NCBI GenBank assembly: GCA_016793725.1
Contig: JAEUJP010000280.1
Location: forward strand, 1-40,698
Origin: Myxococcaceae bacterium
Lineage (GTDB): Bacteria; Myxococcota; Myxococcia; Myxococcales; Myxococcaceae
Reading direction: 5' to 3'
DNA: 40,698 nt
Part shown: piece after piece, positions 1 through 8,519 of the stretch
How the letters are laid out: each line of letters starts with the position of its first letter
Position numbering within the stretch: position 1 is the first letter of the stretch
The notes under the pieces: model-generated
The model's input: the letters and a program-made list of their open reading frames with translations, nothing else
What the model was told of the DNA's origin: nothing
Database searches by the model: none
Translations under genes and position numbers: made by a program

Positions 1-2142
1 AGTGGCACCGCGGGAGGCGGCACGGCCGGCGGCTCATCGCTGTGCGACGGCGTCGTCTGCAACATGCCTCCGGCGTCGTTCTGCAACGGCAGTGTCCTCA
101 TCACCTTCAGCGGCGCCTGCAACCCGCAGACGGGCGCGTGCACGTACACGCAGATGAACACGGGCTGCCCGCAGGCGTGCGTGAACGGCATGTGTGTCGG
201 CGACCCGTGCGCCGGCGTGACGTGCACGACGCCGCCTCCTCCGACGTGTGTGGGGGGCAGCGCCGTCACGTTTTCGCTCCCCGGCACGTGTGCCGGCGGC
301 AGCTGCAGCTACCCGCAGATGAGCACCCCGTGCCCCGGCGGTTGTGCGAGCGGCGCGTGCGTGCCGGTCAGCGCCACGTTCACGCAGGTGCTGCCGCGCG
401 TGCGCCACGCCATCACCGCCATCGACCAGGAACCCGGCTCTGGCGGCGACGACGTCATCGCGGTCGGGCCCGCCGGCAACGCCTCGCGGTGGAACGGGGC
501 TCAGTGGGCCGCCATGCCGCAGGGGCCGATGGCGGGCAACCTCCAGTCGGTGTGGTTCTCGGGTACGAACATCGGCTACGTCGTCGCCGACAACGGCCTG
601 TACCGCTTCTCGAACGCGGGCATCGTGCGCGTGAACCTGCCGATGGTCACCGGCGCCGGCCGGCTCGTCGACGTGCACGGCATCTCAGACACCAACTACG
701 CCGTCGTCGACGAGGTCGGCATCATCTACCGCCGCGAAGCCGACGGCGGCATCACGGTGAACGCCGGCAACGTCGGCTCGCGCGACAAGCCTCCATACCG
801 CATGCGCGGCGTCGCGATGGAGGCCGTCGCCGGCTCGAGCTACGGCTCGCGGCTGCGCTACTGGGGCTCGTGCGGCACCCCGAGCCCCGCGGGGTGCGTC
901 GTGTTCCAGGCCTCGACCAACGGCACGTACTACGACGACCGCGACAGCACGGTCGCCACCGTTCGTTCGGTCGGGCCGTCGCTCGACACGAACGGCGACG
1001 CCTGGGCCGGCCTCGAGACCGCGCGCGTTCGCCGCTACACCACGAACGGCGACTTCGACTCGGTGCAGGTGCCGCCCATCGACGGTGGCGCCGTCGTCGC
1101 GATGACCGGCGCGGCCCCGAGCGCCACGCGCGCGACCTTCGTGCTCACCGCGCCCATCATGACGTCGAAGCTCGGCAACCTGTACCGCATCACCGGCATG
1201 GCGTCGGCCCCGCAGGTCGACCCGCTGATGAACGTCTTCTACGGCTACCAGGCGATGTCGAAGACCGAGAGCTCGGGCGTCATCGTCGTCGACATGAACA
1301 CCTCGACCGGCGCGAGCACCATCACCCGCCGCGGCGCCATCGCGAACGAGGTGCTCGACCTCGGCGCCGAAGACTGGGTCGCGGGCGCCGCGTTCGCCAC
1401 CGGCTCGGTGCTGATGAACGGCTACGGCGACGTCGCGATTCGCAACAACGCGTCGAGCACGTTCGTGCTGCGCCGCTTCCCCTTCGACCTGAGCGCCACC
1501 GACATCGCCGCCGGCTCGACGTTCGCGGTGCTCACCTCGAAAGACGGGCTCGCCTACCGCCTGCCCTACAACTCGAGCACGTTCAGCGCGCTGTCGTTCG
1601 CGGTCGAGCCGGGCGCCCTCAACGCCGTGTGTCAGGCCTCCGACTTCGAGTGGTACCTCGCCGGCGAGTCGGGCGGCCTCTTCAGGTACGACGCCACCAC
1701 CATCACCCCGCAGGTGACGATGACCTCGGCGACGTTCACCGACGTCGACTGCCCGGCCGCAGGCTCGGCCGTCGCGTGCGGCACCGGCACCGTGCTCCGC
1801 CTCGCGGGCGGCAGCTGGAGCGCCCTGCCCAACGTGCCCGCCGGCGCCATCACCTCGTGCCGCCTCGTCGGCGGCGCCGTGTACATCGCCGGCCCGAACC
1901 TGTTCGCGCGCTTCGCGAACAACACGTGGTCGACGTTGGCGTCGCGCCCGGTGCTCAACGGGCTCGTCGTGAGGTCTTCGAACGAGGCGTACGCCGGCTC
2001 GAACAACGCGGTCGTGCGCTTCGACGGCACGTCGTGGTCGGTGGTGCCTGTCGCGGTTCCGCAGGCGCTGCTGGCTGGTTTTTCGATGGGCCCCCGCGTG
2101 GTATTGGCAGGCGCGGGTGGTGTCGTGATGGAGGGACAATGA
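1..2142 (+). CDS. Cys-rich, beta-propeller-like exported protein (5' end outside window)
   Basis: The frame is open from base 1, so the N-terminus, presumably a lipoprotein signal, lies upstream. The visible part opens with a Gly/Thr/Ser linker, then two tandem Cys-rich units of about 50 residues (each runs C-x-G-V-x-C to a closing C-x-x-G-x-C; window residues about 15-70 and 70-122). The remaining roughly 590 residues are rich in short W/Y and Gly-Asp motifs (for example RWNGAQW, RFDGTSW), as in Kelch/YCF48-like propellers. This is the usual architecture of myxobacterial surface lipoproteins and resembles the gene at 32624-35617. The stop overlaps the next start in an ATGA, so the two genes are translationally coupled. 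An extracellular binding role is inference; no enzyme motif is visible. Confidence 0.8.
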   Translation, partial: SGTAGGGTAGGSSLCDGVVCNMPPASFCNGSVLITFSGACNPQTGACTYTQMNTGCPQACVNGMCVGDPCAGVTCTTPPPPTCVGGSAVTFSLPGTCAGGSCSYPQMSTPCPGGCASGACVPVSATFTQVLPRVRHAITAIDQEPGSGGDDVIAVGPAGNASRWNGAQWAAMPQGPMAGNLQSVWFSGTNIGYVVADNGLYRFSNAGIVRVNLPMVTGAGRLVDVHGISDTNYAVVDEVGIIYRREADGGITVNAGNVGSRDKPPYRMRGVAMEAVAGSSYGSRLRYWGSCGTPSPAGCVVFQASTNGTYYDDRDSTVATVRSVGPSLDTNGDAWAGLETARVRRYTTNGDFDSVQVPPIDGGAVVAMTGAAPSATRATFVLTAPIMTSKLGNLYRITGMASAPQVDPLMNVFYGYQAMSKTESSGVIVVDMNTSTGASTITRRGAIANEVLDLGAEDWVAGAAFATGSVLMNGYGDVAIRNNASSTFVLRRFPFDLSATDIAAGSTFAVLTSKDGLAYRLPYNSSTFSALSFAVEPGALNAVCQASDFEWYLAGESGGLFRYDATTITPQVTMTSATFTDVDCPAAGSAVACGTGTVLRLAGGSWSALPNVPAGAITSCRLVGGAVYIAGPNLFARFANNTWSTLASRPVLNGLVVRSSNEAYAGSNNAVVRFDGTSWSVVPVAVPQALLAGFSMGPRVVLAGAGGVVMEGQ

Positions 2143-4136
2143 AGAACGAAGAGCTGAACCCTCAGTTTCGTATCCGCTCCCCGCTGCGCTGCGACGGCAT
2201 CGGGCGGCTCGACTGCGCCGAAGACACCGAGTCGGGCGCGCGCCTCGCGGTGCGCTGGTTGCCCCTCGACGCCGGCGGTGACGCCGCCGTGCGCGCCTGC
2301 GCGAAGCTGCCCGAGCACCCGACGCTGCCGCGTGTGCGCCAGACCGGCCAGGTCGGCGACAAGGCGTTTCTCGCCATGGAGTTCCCAGACGGCGAGCTCC
2401 TCTCGGCCCGCATGGGCGAGCCGCAGAAGCCCGACGCGCTGCTCGACATCGGCGCTCAGCTCGCCGACGCGCTCGCGACCATTCACTCGCAGGCCGTCGT
2501 GCACGGCGAGCTGTCGGCCGAGTCGGTGCTGCTCGCGAACAACAAGGCCTTCTTGTGGGACATGCCCCTCGTCATCGCGAACCGGCTCACCGACCGGCGC
2601 GGCGAAGAGCGGCTGATGCACATGCTCGTTCGCACGGCGGCGTACCTCGCGCCCGAGCGCGCGCGGGGCTCCGAGCCGTCGGTCGAAGGCGACGTCTATG
2701 GCCTCGCGGCCGTCATCTGCCTCGCGGCGGGCGCGCCGATGCCGCCCACCGGCACGACCCTCTCGCTCGTGCACGCCATCGTCAGCGGCAGCTGGTCGGT
2801 GGCGGTGCCCGCCGTGTTCCACGAGCCGTACAAGTCGCTGCTCGCGCGCATGCTCGACCGTGAGCCGTCGAAGCGGCCCGGCGCGCGTGAGGTCGCCGAC
2901 CTGCTCGGCAAGCCCGCCGCCGCGGTGCCGACGATTCCCGAGATGCCGGCCATCGTGCTGCCGAAGGGCGCGGTGCCCGTGCTCGCGCCGCGGCCAGCGC
3001 CGCGCGCGCCGCTGGGCGAAGACAAGCCCACGCCGAGCAAGACCCACCTGCCGAAGTACACGGCGGCGCCCGGCGCGCTCGAGCCGATGTTGCCGCCGAA
3101 GGCCGTGGCCGACGCCGCGGTGAAGGCCGCTCAAGCGAACCACAAGCCACTGGCCGTCACCGTGCCGACGCAGGTCGAGCCGACGGTGAAGGTCAGCGTG
3201 CCGGTCGGCGTGCTCGTGGCGATGTCGCAGCCCATCGCGGTCGACGCCGAGCTGAAGCAGGTGGTCGACTCGCTGCGCCCGGTGCTCGCGAGCGACCCGA
3301 TCGCGACGATTCCCTCGCTCGTAATTGCGCCGGCTCCGACGACGACGCTCGAGTTCGGCACGGCCACGCCGGCAGCCGCTCCGAAAAAAGAGAAGACGCC
3401 GCCGCCCGCGCTCGCTCCGACGGCCGCCGATGTGAAGGCAGCGCTCGAAGAGACCGAAGGCCCGGCGCTCGTCTCGGCCGCCAAGGTCGCCGCCGAAGAG
3501 GTGAAGGCCGCGGCCGTCACTGCGCCGAACCCGCCCCCGATACCGAAGCGGCAGAGCCGCGAGATGCCGACGCCGCCGATGGTGGCCGAGGTGTTCGAAG
3601 GCCCGAAGACCGAGGCCGACGCGGCGCTCGAGGCGAAGCTCGTCGTCGACATGCAGGTGCAAGAGAACATCGCGGTGTCGGGCGAGACGTACGCGGCCGG
3701 CGCGGCGGTGCTCGATGACGACTTCAAGCTGACGTCGTGGAAGCCGACGATGCTCATCGCCGCCGCAGTGCTCGCGGTGGTGACGACGGGGCTGGCCGCA
3801 GGTCTGCGTGCCGTGGTCTCGCGCGAGGCGTCGGCGCCGGCGAAGGTGTCGGTGGTCGCTCCGGTTTCTGCGGCCACGCTTCAGCCGGCGCAGCCCGCCG
3901 CGCAGGCCGAGCTGGTCGAGGCCGGCGATGAAGACGAGCTGCTGCCGCTGCCGAACCAGCCGAAGCGGGCGAAGGGTGCGCGCAAGGCGGCTCCGGCCGC
4001 GGCCTCGAAGCTCGAGGGCGGCAAGTACGACGCGAAGAGCGACACGGCCTCGCCGGCTCCGCTCGCCGATGACTTCAGCTTCTTGAACTCGGGTGCAGAG
4101 GCGCCGAAAGAAGACCTGAAGCGCCCCGAGTTCTAG
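2139..4136 (+). CDS. Transmembrane Ser/Thr pseudokinase
   Basis: 665 aa. Residues about 15-290 have the outline of a Hanks-type protein kinase: an APE motif (171-173) and DVYG (185-188) in place of DVWSLG. The catalytic residues are replaced. The VAIK lysine is Arg39 (LAVRWL), HRD is HGE (122-124), DFG is WDM (about 140-142), and the Gly loop is degenerate. It should therefore be catalytically dead or nearly so and may act as a scaffold. A Pro/Ala-rich linker (about 260-530) leads to one membrane helix (about 538-560) and a roughly 100-residue C-terminal tail, presumably periplasmic. The start is the ATG overlapping the upstream stop; frame 3 upstream of it is only a shadow of the previous gene. 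It could be the cytoplasmic partner of the upstream lipoprotein, which is inference. Confidence 0.85.
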   Translation: MKNEELNPQFRIRSPLRCDGIGRLDCAEDTESGARLAVRWLPLDAGGDAAVRACAKLPEHPTLPRVRQTGQVGDKAFLAMEFPDGELLSARMGEPQKPDALLDIGAQLADALATIHSQAVVHGELSAESVLLANNKAFLWDMPLVIANRLTDRRGEERLMHMLVRTAAYLAPERARGSEPSVEGDVYGLAAVICLAAGAPMPPTGTTLSLVHAIVSGSWSVAVPAVFHEPYKSLLARMLDREPSKRPGAREVADLLGKPAAAVPTIPEMPAIVLPKGAVPVLAPRPAPRAPLGEDKPTPSKTHLPKYTAAPGALEPMLPPKAVADAAVKAAQANHKPLAVTVPTQVEPTVKVSVPVGVLVAMSQPIAVDAELKQVVDSLRPVLASDPIATIPSLVIAPAPTTTLEFGTATPAAAPKKEKTPPPALAPTAADVKAALEETEGPALVSAAKVAAEEVKAAAVTAPNPPPIPKRQSREMPTPPMVAEVFEGPKTEADAALEAKLVVDMQVQENIAVSGETYAAGAAVLDDDFKLTSWKPTMLIAAAVLAVVTTGLAAGLRAVVSREASAPAKVSVVAPVSAATLQPAQPAAQAELVEAGDEDELLPLPNQPKRAKGARKAAPAAASKLEGGKYDAKSDTASPAPLADDFSFLNSGAEAPKEDLKRPEF

Positions 4137-4145
4137 GCCCGGCCC

Positions 4146-4161
4146 CGGCCCTGAAGGGCCG
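4146..4161. terminator. GC-rich hairpin between convergent genes
   Basis: A perfect 6-bp stem, CGGCCC-TGAA-GGGCCG, lies in the 52-bp space between two convergent genes. There is no T tract on either strand. A bidirectional termination or mRNA-end role is inferred from position. Confidence 0.4.
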
Positions 4162-4188
4162 CGCACAGCAGCATCGGCGAATGAGACG

Positions 4189-5739
4189 CTACCTGACGAG
4201 CAGCGTGTCGTAGAGCTTCAGCACGTCTTCGTAGGGCTTCGAGCTCTTCGGCGCCCGGTGCGTCTCGATGCCGTACTTCCGGCACAGGTACTCGGTGTAG
4301 TGCACCGCGAAGAACTCGTGACGGTTGCTCAGCGCGTAGTCGCCGAACGCGTACGGCACCCGCAGCGCCTTGCGGTAGAGGCGGTCGAGCTGCTCCGCCT
4401 GCGCGTCGTCGAGCACCAGCTCGCAGAGGTGCGAGAGCTCGTGCGCGAACGTCCACCCTTCGGCGGTGACGTCGAGCAGCCCGTCGATGCCGGCCAGCGC
4501 GAGCTCTTCGCCGGCGATGCCGCCGAGCGCCGCGAACGAGCGGTGGTCGTCTTCGGCCCGCACGCCTCGCACCTCGGCCAGCTCGGGCAGGTCGGTGACC
4601 CGAACGTCGATGGGCAGCAGCCGAATGTGACGCTTCGTCTCGATGAGCCGGCCCAGCAGCGGCGCGAGCGGCGCCACCGACGCACACACCACGCGGCGCT
4701 CGAGCGGGCTCAGGGCCTCCCAGTCGGTCGCCACGCGCGCGATGCCTTCGGGCGCGGGCAGCTCGGGCAGCTTCAGCACCCGGGCGTGCCACGACTCCTG
4801 CCGGGCCGTCACCGCCGCGCCGACGCCGGCGCGCGCGCCGAAGTGGTCGGGCTGCAGCGCGAGGCAGGCCTCGAAGTCGGTCTTCGCCGCGTCGAGCTCT
4901 TGCTCGCGCAGGTGGGCGAGGCCGCGCGCACAGAGGCCTGCGGCGCGGCTCGACTCGCTCGCGATGAGGCGCTCGGCCTCGGCGCGCGTCGTCGTGAGGC
5001 TGGTGAGCACCAGCGTCGGCGCGATGCGCGGCCCCTCGACCTTGTACGCGCCCGCGAGCAGCTGAAGGTTGCGGCCCGAGCCGGGGTCGAGCTGCTTTCT
5101 TCGCCCGAGCTCGTGCACGACGGCCTCGGCGCCCTCGGTGCGGCCGATCGCCTCTTCGAGCGCGTCGCGTGCCTCGGCCATGTCGTTCGGGTCGGCGCCG
5201 CCGCCGGTGAACGCGTCGCGGCTCGCGCGCTCGTAGTAGTCGTTCGCGCCATGCAGCAGCGGCAGCGCCTCTTCGGGCCGCTTCAGCGCGAGCAGCGCGA
5301 TGCCGCGCTTCACCTGCAGCACCGGGTTCGGGCTCTTGCGGTACAGCTCGAGCACCTCGTGTGCCCGCGCGACGTCGCCCAGGTCGAAGTGGGCCTGCGC
5401 GAGCTGCAGCGCGAGCCCCTCGTGCGCCTGCTCGGCGAGCACCGTCGAGTAGAGCTCGACGACCTGCTCGAGCTCGAGTGACACGTTGACCCGCAGCAGC
5501 ACCTCGACCACCTCTGTCGCCGTGGGGTGGAGCCCCACGAAGCGCTCGAGCGCCTCGAACGCGTCGTCGAGCCGCTGCGCCTCTTCGAGCCGTTCGATGA
5601 AGCCGGCCCAGACCTTCGGCCCGAGCGTGCGGCTCGCGGCGGTGGCGACCTCGAGCCCGGCCTCGATGCCGCCCGCGAGCGTGGCGTCGAACGCCGCCGT
5701 GACCTGCCTGCGGCGGGCAAAGCCGTCGAAGACCCCCAT
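4189..5739 (-). CDS. TPR protein with C-terminal HExxH metallopeptidase-like domain
   Basis: 516 aa from the ATG at 5739 (MGVFDGF); a GTG at 5778 would add 13 residues. The first 320 residues are helical with TPR-like repeats. The C-terminal domain has HELSH at about 433-437 and, about 40 residues later, RHEFFA with Glu at about 475. HExxH followed by an E-F-F-A segment is the arrangement of the anthrax lethal factor/ATLF-like gluzincin peptidases. There is no signal peptide, so it is probably cytoplasmic. It diverges from the phosphotransferase/HopA1 pair with under 60 bp between starts, so the genes may share a promoter region. A peptidase acting on the product of the neighbouring pair is an attractive but unproven idea. 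TPR: fairly sure; peptidase: probable. Confidence 0.75.
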   Translation of the reverse strand: MGVFDGFARRRQVTAAFDATLAGGIEAGLEVATAASRTLGPKVWAGFIERLEEAQRLDDAFEALERFVGLHPTATEVVEVLLRVNVSLELEQVVELYSTVLAEQAHEGLALQLAQAHFDLGDVARAHEVLELYRKSPNPVLQVKRGIALLALKRPEEALPLLHGANDYYERASRDAFTGGGADPNDMAEARDALEEAIGRTEGAEAVVHELGRRKQLDPGSGRNLQLLAGAYKVEGPRIAPTLVLTSLTTTRAEAERLIASESSRAAGLCARGLAHLREQELDAAKTDFEACLALQPDHFGARAGVGAAVTARQESWHARVLKLPELPAPEGIARVATDWEALSPLERRVVCASVAPLAPLLGRLIETKRHIRLLPIDVRVTDLPELAEVRGVRAEDDHRSFAALGGIAGEELALAGIDGLLDVTAEGWTFAHELSHLCELVLDDAQAEQLDRLYRKALRVPYAFGDYALSNRHEFFAVHYTEYLCRKYGIETHRAPKSSKPYEDVLKLYDTLLVR

Positions 5740-5782
5740 GGCCTCGCAACATTGCACGAGCACGCAGGGCACCGTCACCTGC

Positions 5783-5788
5783 TAGGTT
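5783..5788 (+). promoter_or_regulatory. Candidate -10 hexamer (TAGGTT)
   Basis: TAGGTT lies between the divergent genes and overlaps the first possible TTG of the phosphotransferase gene. If it is the -10 element, translation more likely starts at the in-frame TTG at 5799. Its spacing matches the other -10-like hexamers in this window. Confidence 0.35.
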
Positions 5789-6848
5789 GCCGCCCCTCTT
5801 GCGCGCCCCCCTCACCGAGGCCGAGCTCGACTCCCGCCTGAAGGTGCTGGGGCTCGAGCGCGACCACTCCGAGAAGGCGCCGCCGCCGTCGAAGAACCGC
5901 ACCGTCGTCTGCCGCAAGGGCCGCCGCCGCTTTCTCGTGAAGGTGGCCGAAGGCCCCGGCAACGTCGGCGTGCTGCGCGAGGGCTCGGTGCTCGAGCGCG
6001 TGCAGCAGCTGGCCGAGGCGCGGGGCTCGCCGCTGCTCGTGCCGCACGTCTACGCGTTCGACCCGGCCGGCGGGCTGCTCGCGCTCGAGTGGCTCTCGCA
6101 GGCCGAGACGCTGCACCACTTTCACCGGCGCAGCGGCGAGTACCCGAAGGGCGTCGCGCGGCAGGTCGGCCTGGGCCTCGGTTACCTGCACCGCATGAGC
6201 CGCGACTCGCCGAGCCGGTACGCGCTCGCCGAGGCGTTTCGCGACGAGTCTGACCTGCTCGAGTGTTTCTTGCGCATGCGCCCCGACTTCTACGCGCGCC
6301 TCTCGGGCGTCGGCATCGACCTGTTCGCCCAGGTGCAGACCGACGCGGCCGCGATGGCGGGGCTGCAGGCGCTGAGCGAGGCGCAGGCGCAGCACACGAC
6401 GGCCGGCTCGCTGCTGCACGGTGACCTGCGGCAGGCGAACCTGGTGCGCGTCGGCCGCGCGAAGCTCGCGCCCGTCGTCTTTCTCGACTGGGAGCTCTCG
6501 CTCTGGGGCGACCCCGCCCGCGACCTGGGGAGCCTCATCTGCGACTACGTCTTGTGCTGGCTCGCGCCCGAGCACCGCACCGAGGTGCTCTCGCGCGCGC
6601 AGCTCTCGACGTTCTGCCGTGCCCTGCTGCTCGGCTACAAAGAGGCTCGCGAGCCCGCGTTTCAGCTCGACGGCCCGTTTCAAGAGCGTGTGGTGCGCTG
6701 GGTCGGCGCCGCGATGCTCATCTCGGTCTACGGCATCTCGCACTACGAGCAGGTGCTCGACGCGCGCGCGCTGTCGGTGGCGCGGCACGCGCTCGACATG
6801 TTGGGCGCGCCGGCGCGCTGGCCCCAGAGCCTGTGGGGGCAACAGTGA
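5787..6848 (+). CDS. Aminoglycoside phosphotransferase (APH)-fold kinase, TvaC/LxmK-like
   Basis: 353 aa from TTG 5787; TTG 5799 is an equally possible start. The APH/choline-kinase fold is clear. There is a beta3 lysine (FLVKVAE, about K52), the catalytic loop HGDLRQAN (211-218), and the Mg-binding DWE followed by GDPARDLG (from about 234). All catalytic residues are intact, unlike in the pseudokinase at 2139-4136. Its stop overlaps the GTG of the HopA1-family gene by 4 bp, so the two proteins are made together. Established knowledge: paired APH and HopA1 proteins act in thioviridamide (TvaC/TvaD) and class V lanthipeptide (LxmK/LxmY) biosynthesis, where the kinase phosphorylates peptide Ser/Thr before elimination. 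The substrate here is unknown; a small-molecule kinase cannot be excluded. Confidence 0.85.
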   Translation: MPPLLRAPLTEAELDSRLKVLGLERDHSEKAPPPSKNRTVVCRKGRRRFLVKVAEGPGNVGVLREGSVLERVQQLAEARGSPLLVPHVYAFDPAGGLLALEWLSQAETLHHFHRRSGEYPKGVARQVGLGLGYLHRMSRDSPSRYALAEAFRDESDLLECFLRMRPDFYARLSGVGIDLFAQVQTDAAAMAGLQALSEAQAQHTTAGSLLHGDLRQANLVRVGRAKLAPVVFLDWELSLWGDPARDLGSLICDYVLCWLAPEHRTEVLSRAQLSTFCRALLLGYKEAREPAFQLDGPFQERVVRWVGAAMLISVYGISHYEQVLDARALSVARHALDMLGAPARWPQSLWGQQ

Positions 6849-7729
6849 GCCCGGGTCTCGACGAAGCGCTCGCCGAGCTGTCTCGCCGCGTGCACCTGAC
6901 GCCCGGCGGCCTGCGGTTCGACGGCGAAGAGCTCACGCAAGAGAAGGCGGTCGCGACGCTGAGCGAGCGCGTGCACTCGGCGTTCTTCTGCCGGCGCCTG
7001 TCGGCGGTGCCGCCGCACCTGCCCCGCGCGTCGGGCGACGGCGGGCTCGTGGCGCACCTCGCGTCGGCCACGCGTGGCGCCGCCGGCTGGGAGCCGGGCT
7101 GGCGCGTGGTGAAGGCGGGGGCCGGCTGGGCCTTCGTGTCGGACGGGCGGCTGTGCCTGTTTCTCGACGAGCCCGGCTACTTCTCGCCGCCCGAGGCGCG
7201 CGTCGGCGACCCGGTGGTGGTGCGCGTGCCGCGCGCGCGTGAGAACCTGACCCCGTACCGCTTCACGCTGTACGGCGGGGCGGGCCCGGCGCCGACGAAC
7301 GAGCAATACGTGAAGCTGTTCTTGCCGCTCACGCTCGAAGGCGCTGCGCCCCTCATCGAGCTGCTCTCGTCGCGGCACTGCGACCGGCTGGCGTTCACGC
7401 TCTACGTGCCGAACAGCCCCGACGACTTCGAGCGCATCGACGCGGCGGTCGTCGACGTCGTGAGGCGCGACGAAGAGGCGCTGCAGCGGCTGGTCGTCGA
7501 CTTCGTGCGCGTGAACCGCGGCGCCGCGCGCACCGGCGCCCCGCTGTTCGCACGCTCGGTGCAGGCGGGGCTCGCGCGCGCCGACGCCACGGGGCCGCAC
7601 GACGCCGGCGACGGGTTCGGCAAGCGCCGGTGCCGCTGGCTCTGCGAAGAGGTGTGGGCGGCGCTGCAGGCGGGCGAGAAGAGCCCGCAGGCGTGGCGCG
7701 CCCGTCTCACCGCGTCGATGGCGCGCTGA
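6845..7729 (+). CDS. HopA1-family protein (TvaD/LxmY-like phospho-Ser/Thr lyase candidate)
   Basis: 294 aa from a GTG inside a GTGA overlap with the kinase gene. Family features as remembered: an N-terminal short segment ending FFCRR, a middle segment GWRVV followed by LTPYRFTLYG, a YVKLFLPLTLEGA segment (in cyanobacterial homologues RVYWNLTPEGA), then AAVVDVVRRD, GAPLFARSVQAGLARA and the C-terminal GFGKRRCRWL, where homologues have SFG-x-x-RC. These strongly suggest the family named after the Pseudomonas effector HopA1. In RiPP pathways its members cooperate with an APH-type kinase to form dehydroamino acids and thioether rings. No type III secretion gene is nearby, so an effector role is unlikely. 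The pairing with the kinase is the main functional clue; a precursor peptide was not found. Confidence 0.8.
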   Translation: MSPGLDEALAELSRRVHLTPGGLRFDGEELTQEKAVATLSERVHSAFFCRRLSAVPPHLPRASGDGGLVAHLASATRGAAGWEPGWRVVKAGAGWAFVSDGRLCLFLDEPGYFSPPEARVGDPVVVRVPRARENLTPYRFTLYGGAGPAPTNEQYVKLFLPLTLEGAAPLIELLSSRHCDRLAFTLYVPNSPDDFERIDAAVVDVVRRDEEALQRLVVDFVRVNRGAARTGAPLFARSVQAGLARADATGPHDAGDGFGKRRCRWLCEEVWAALQAGEKSPQAWRARLTASMAR

Positions 7730-7746
7730 AAAAGGCTCGGCGTGTT

Positions 7747-8430
7747 ATGGGCCACCGCGTGACCTCGCTCTTGCCCGCGCTGCTCGGCCTGACCTTCGGG
7801 TTGAGGCACGCGTTCGAGCCTGATCACCTCGCGGCGGTGAGCGCGCTGAGCGCCGACCAGCGCTCGTGGCGGGCGGCGGGCGGCATCGGCCTCTCGTGGG
7901 GCCTGGGGCACGCGCTGACCCTGCTCGTGTTCGGCGGCGCGCTCTCGCTGTTCGAGGTCTCGCTGCCCGAGCGCGCCGAGTCGCTGCTCGAGCTTCTGGT
8001 CGCGGCGGTCATCATCGGCCTGGGCGTGCGCGCGGTGCTGCGCGCGCTGGCCGAGGGGCGCGCCGGCCCGGTGGCGCTGCACGCGCACGGTGAAGAAGCG
8101 CACGCGCACGCGGCGGGCGGCGATCACCTGCACTTCTTCGGGCTGACGCTCGCGACGCGGCCCCTGCTCGTCGGCGCGCTGCACGGGCTCGCGGGCTCGG
8201 GCGCGCTCGTCACGCTCGTGCTCCTCGAGCTGCCGGGCTTCGGGCAGCGGCTGCTCTACATCACGCTGTTCGGGCTGGGTGCGGCGGCGGCGATGGCGGG
8301 GCTCACGGCGCTCGCGGGGCTGCCGCTGAGCCGTGTGGTGAAGGCGCGGCGCGCGCTGCTGGGTGTGTCGGGCTCGGTGAGCATCGCGGTCGGGCTCTTC
8401 TGGGCCGCGGCGGCACTGTCACCGAACTGA
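7747..8430 (+). CDS. NiCoT/UreH-like nickel-cobalt transporter family membrane protein
   Basis: 227 aa from ATG 7747, starting 17 bp after the HopA1-family gene on the same strand. Near the N-terminus is LRHAFEPDHLAAV, matching the metal-binding H-x4-D-H signature of NiCoT/HupE-UreJ-type transporters (usually RHAxDADH). About six hydrophobic helices follow, with a His-rich cytoplasmic loop (residues about 112-132, many His with Ala/Gly/Glu) and a second LHGLAGSGAL helix. The role would be uptake or efflux of Ni, Co or a related metal across the inner membrane. It could be co-transcribed with the upstream pair. A GTG at 7759 is an alternative start. Family assignment is probable; substrate is unknown. 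Confidence 0.75.
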   Translation: MGHRVTSLLPALLGLTFGLRHAFEPDHLAAVSALSADQRSWRAAGGIGLSWGLGHALTLLVFGGALSLFEVSLPERAESLLELLVAAVIIGLGVRAVLRALAEGRAGPVALHAHGEEAHAHAAGGDHLHFFGLTLATRPLLVGALHGLAGSGALVTLVLLELPGFGQRLLYITLFGLGAAAAMAGLTALAGLPLSRVVKARRALLGVSGSVSIAVGLFWAAAALSPN

Positions 8431-8483
8431 AACAGCCAGGCAGTGAATGAAAAAGCGCGTGCGTCGTACTTCGGCGCGCCTGC

Positions 8484-8513
8484 TAGAAGGCGCCCACCTC
8501 ACACCGAAGGAGG
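8484..8513 (+). promoter_or_regulatory. Candidate -10 (TAGAAG) and Shine-Dalgarno (AAGGAGG)
   Basis: TAGAAG at 8484-8489 is followed by a short leader and AAGGAGG at 8507-8513, six bases before the ATG at 8520. This is the strongest Shine-Dalgarno sequence I saw in the window and it fixes the start of the next gene. Confidence 0.5.
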
Positions 8514-8519
8514 CAGTAC

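Noticed and set aside
42..2138. Long open frame in frame 3 running into the pseudokinase gene
   Set aside because: Arg/His-rich shadow of the real frame-1 lipoprotein gene; the pseudokinase has its own ATG at 2139 in an ATGA overlap.
1632..4166. 844-codon open frame on the minus strand
   Set aside because: Arg/Gly/His-rich antisense shadow with no domain; typical of GC-rich DNA opposite a real gene.
6845..7729. Type III secretion effector
   Set aside because: HopA1 relatives occur widely in non-pathogens, no secretion gene is nearby and the kinase pairing fits biosynthesis better.
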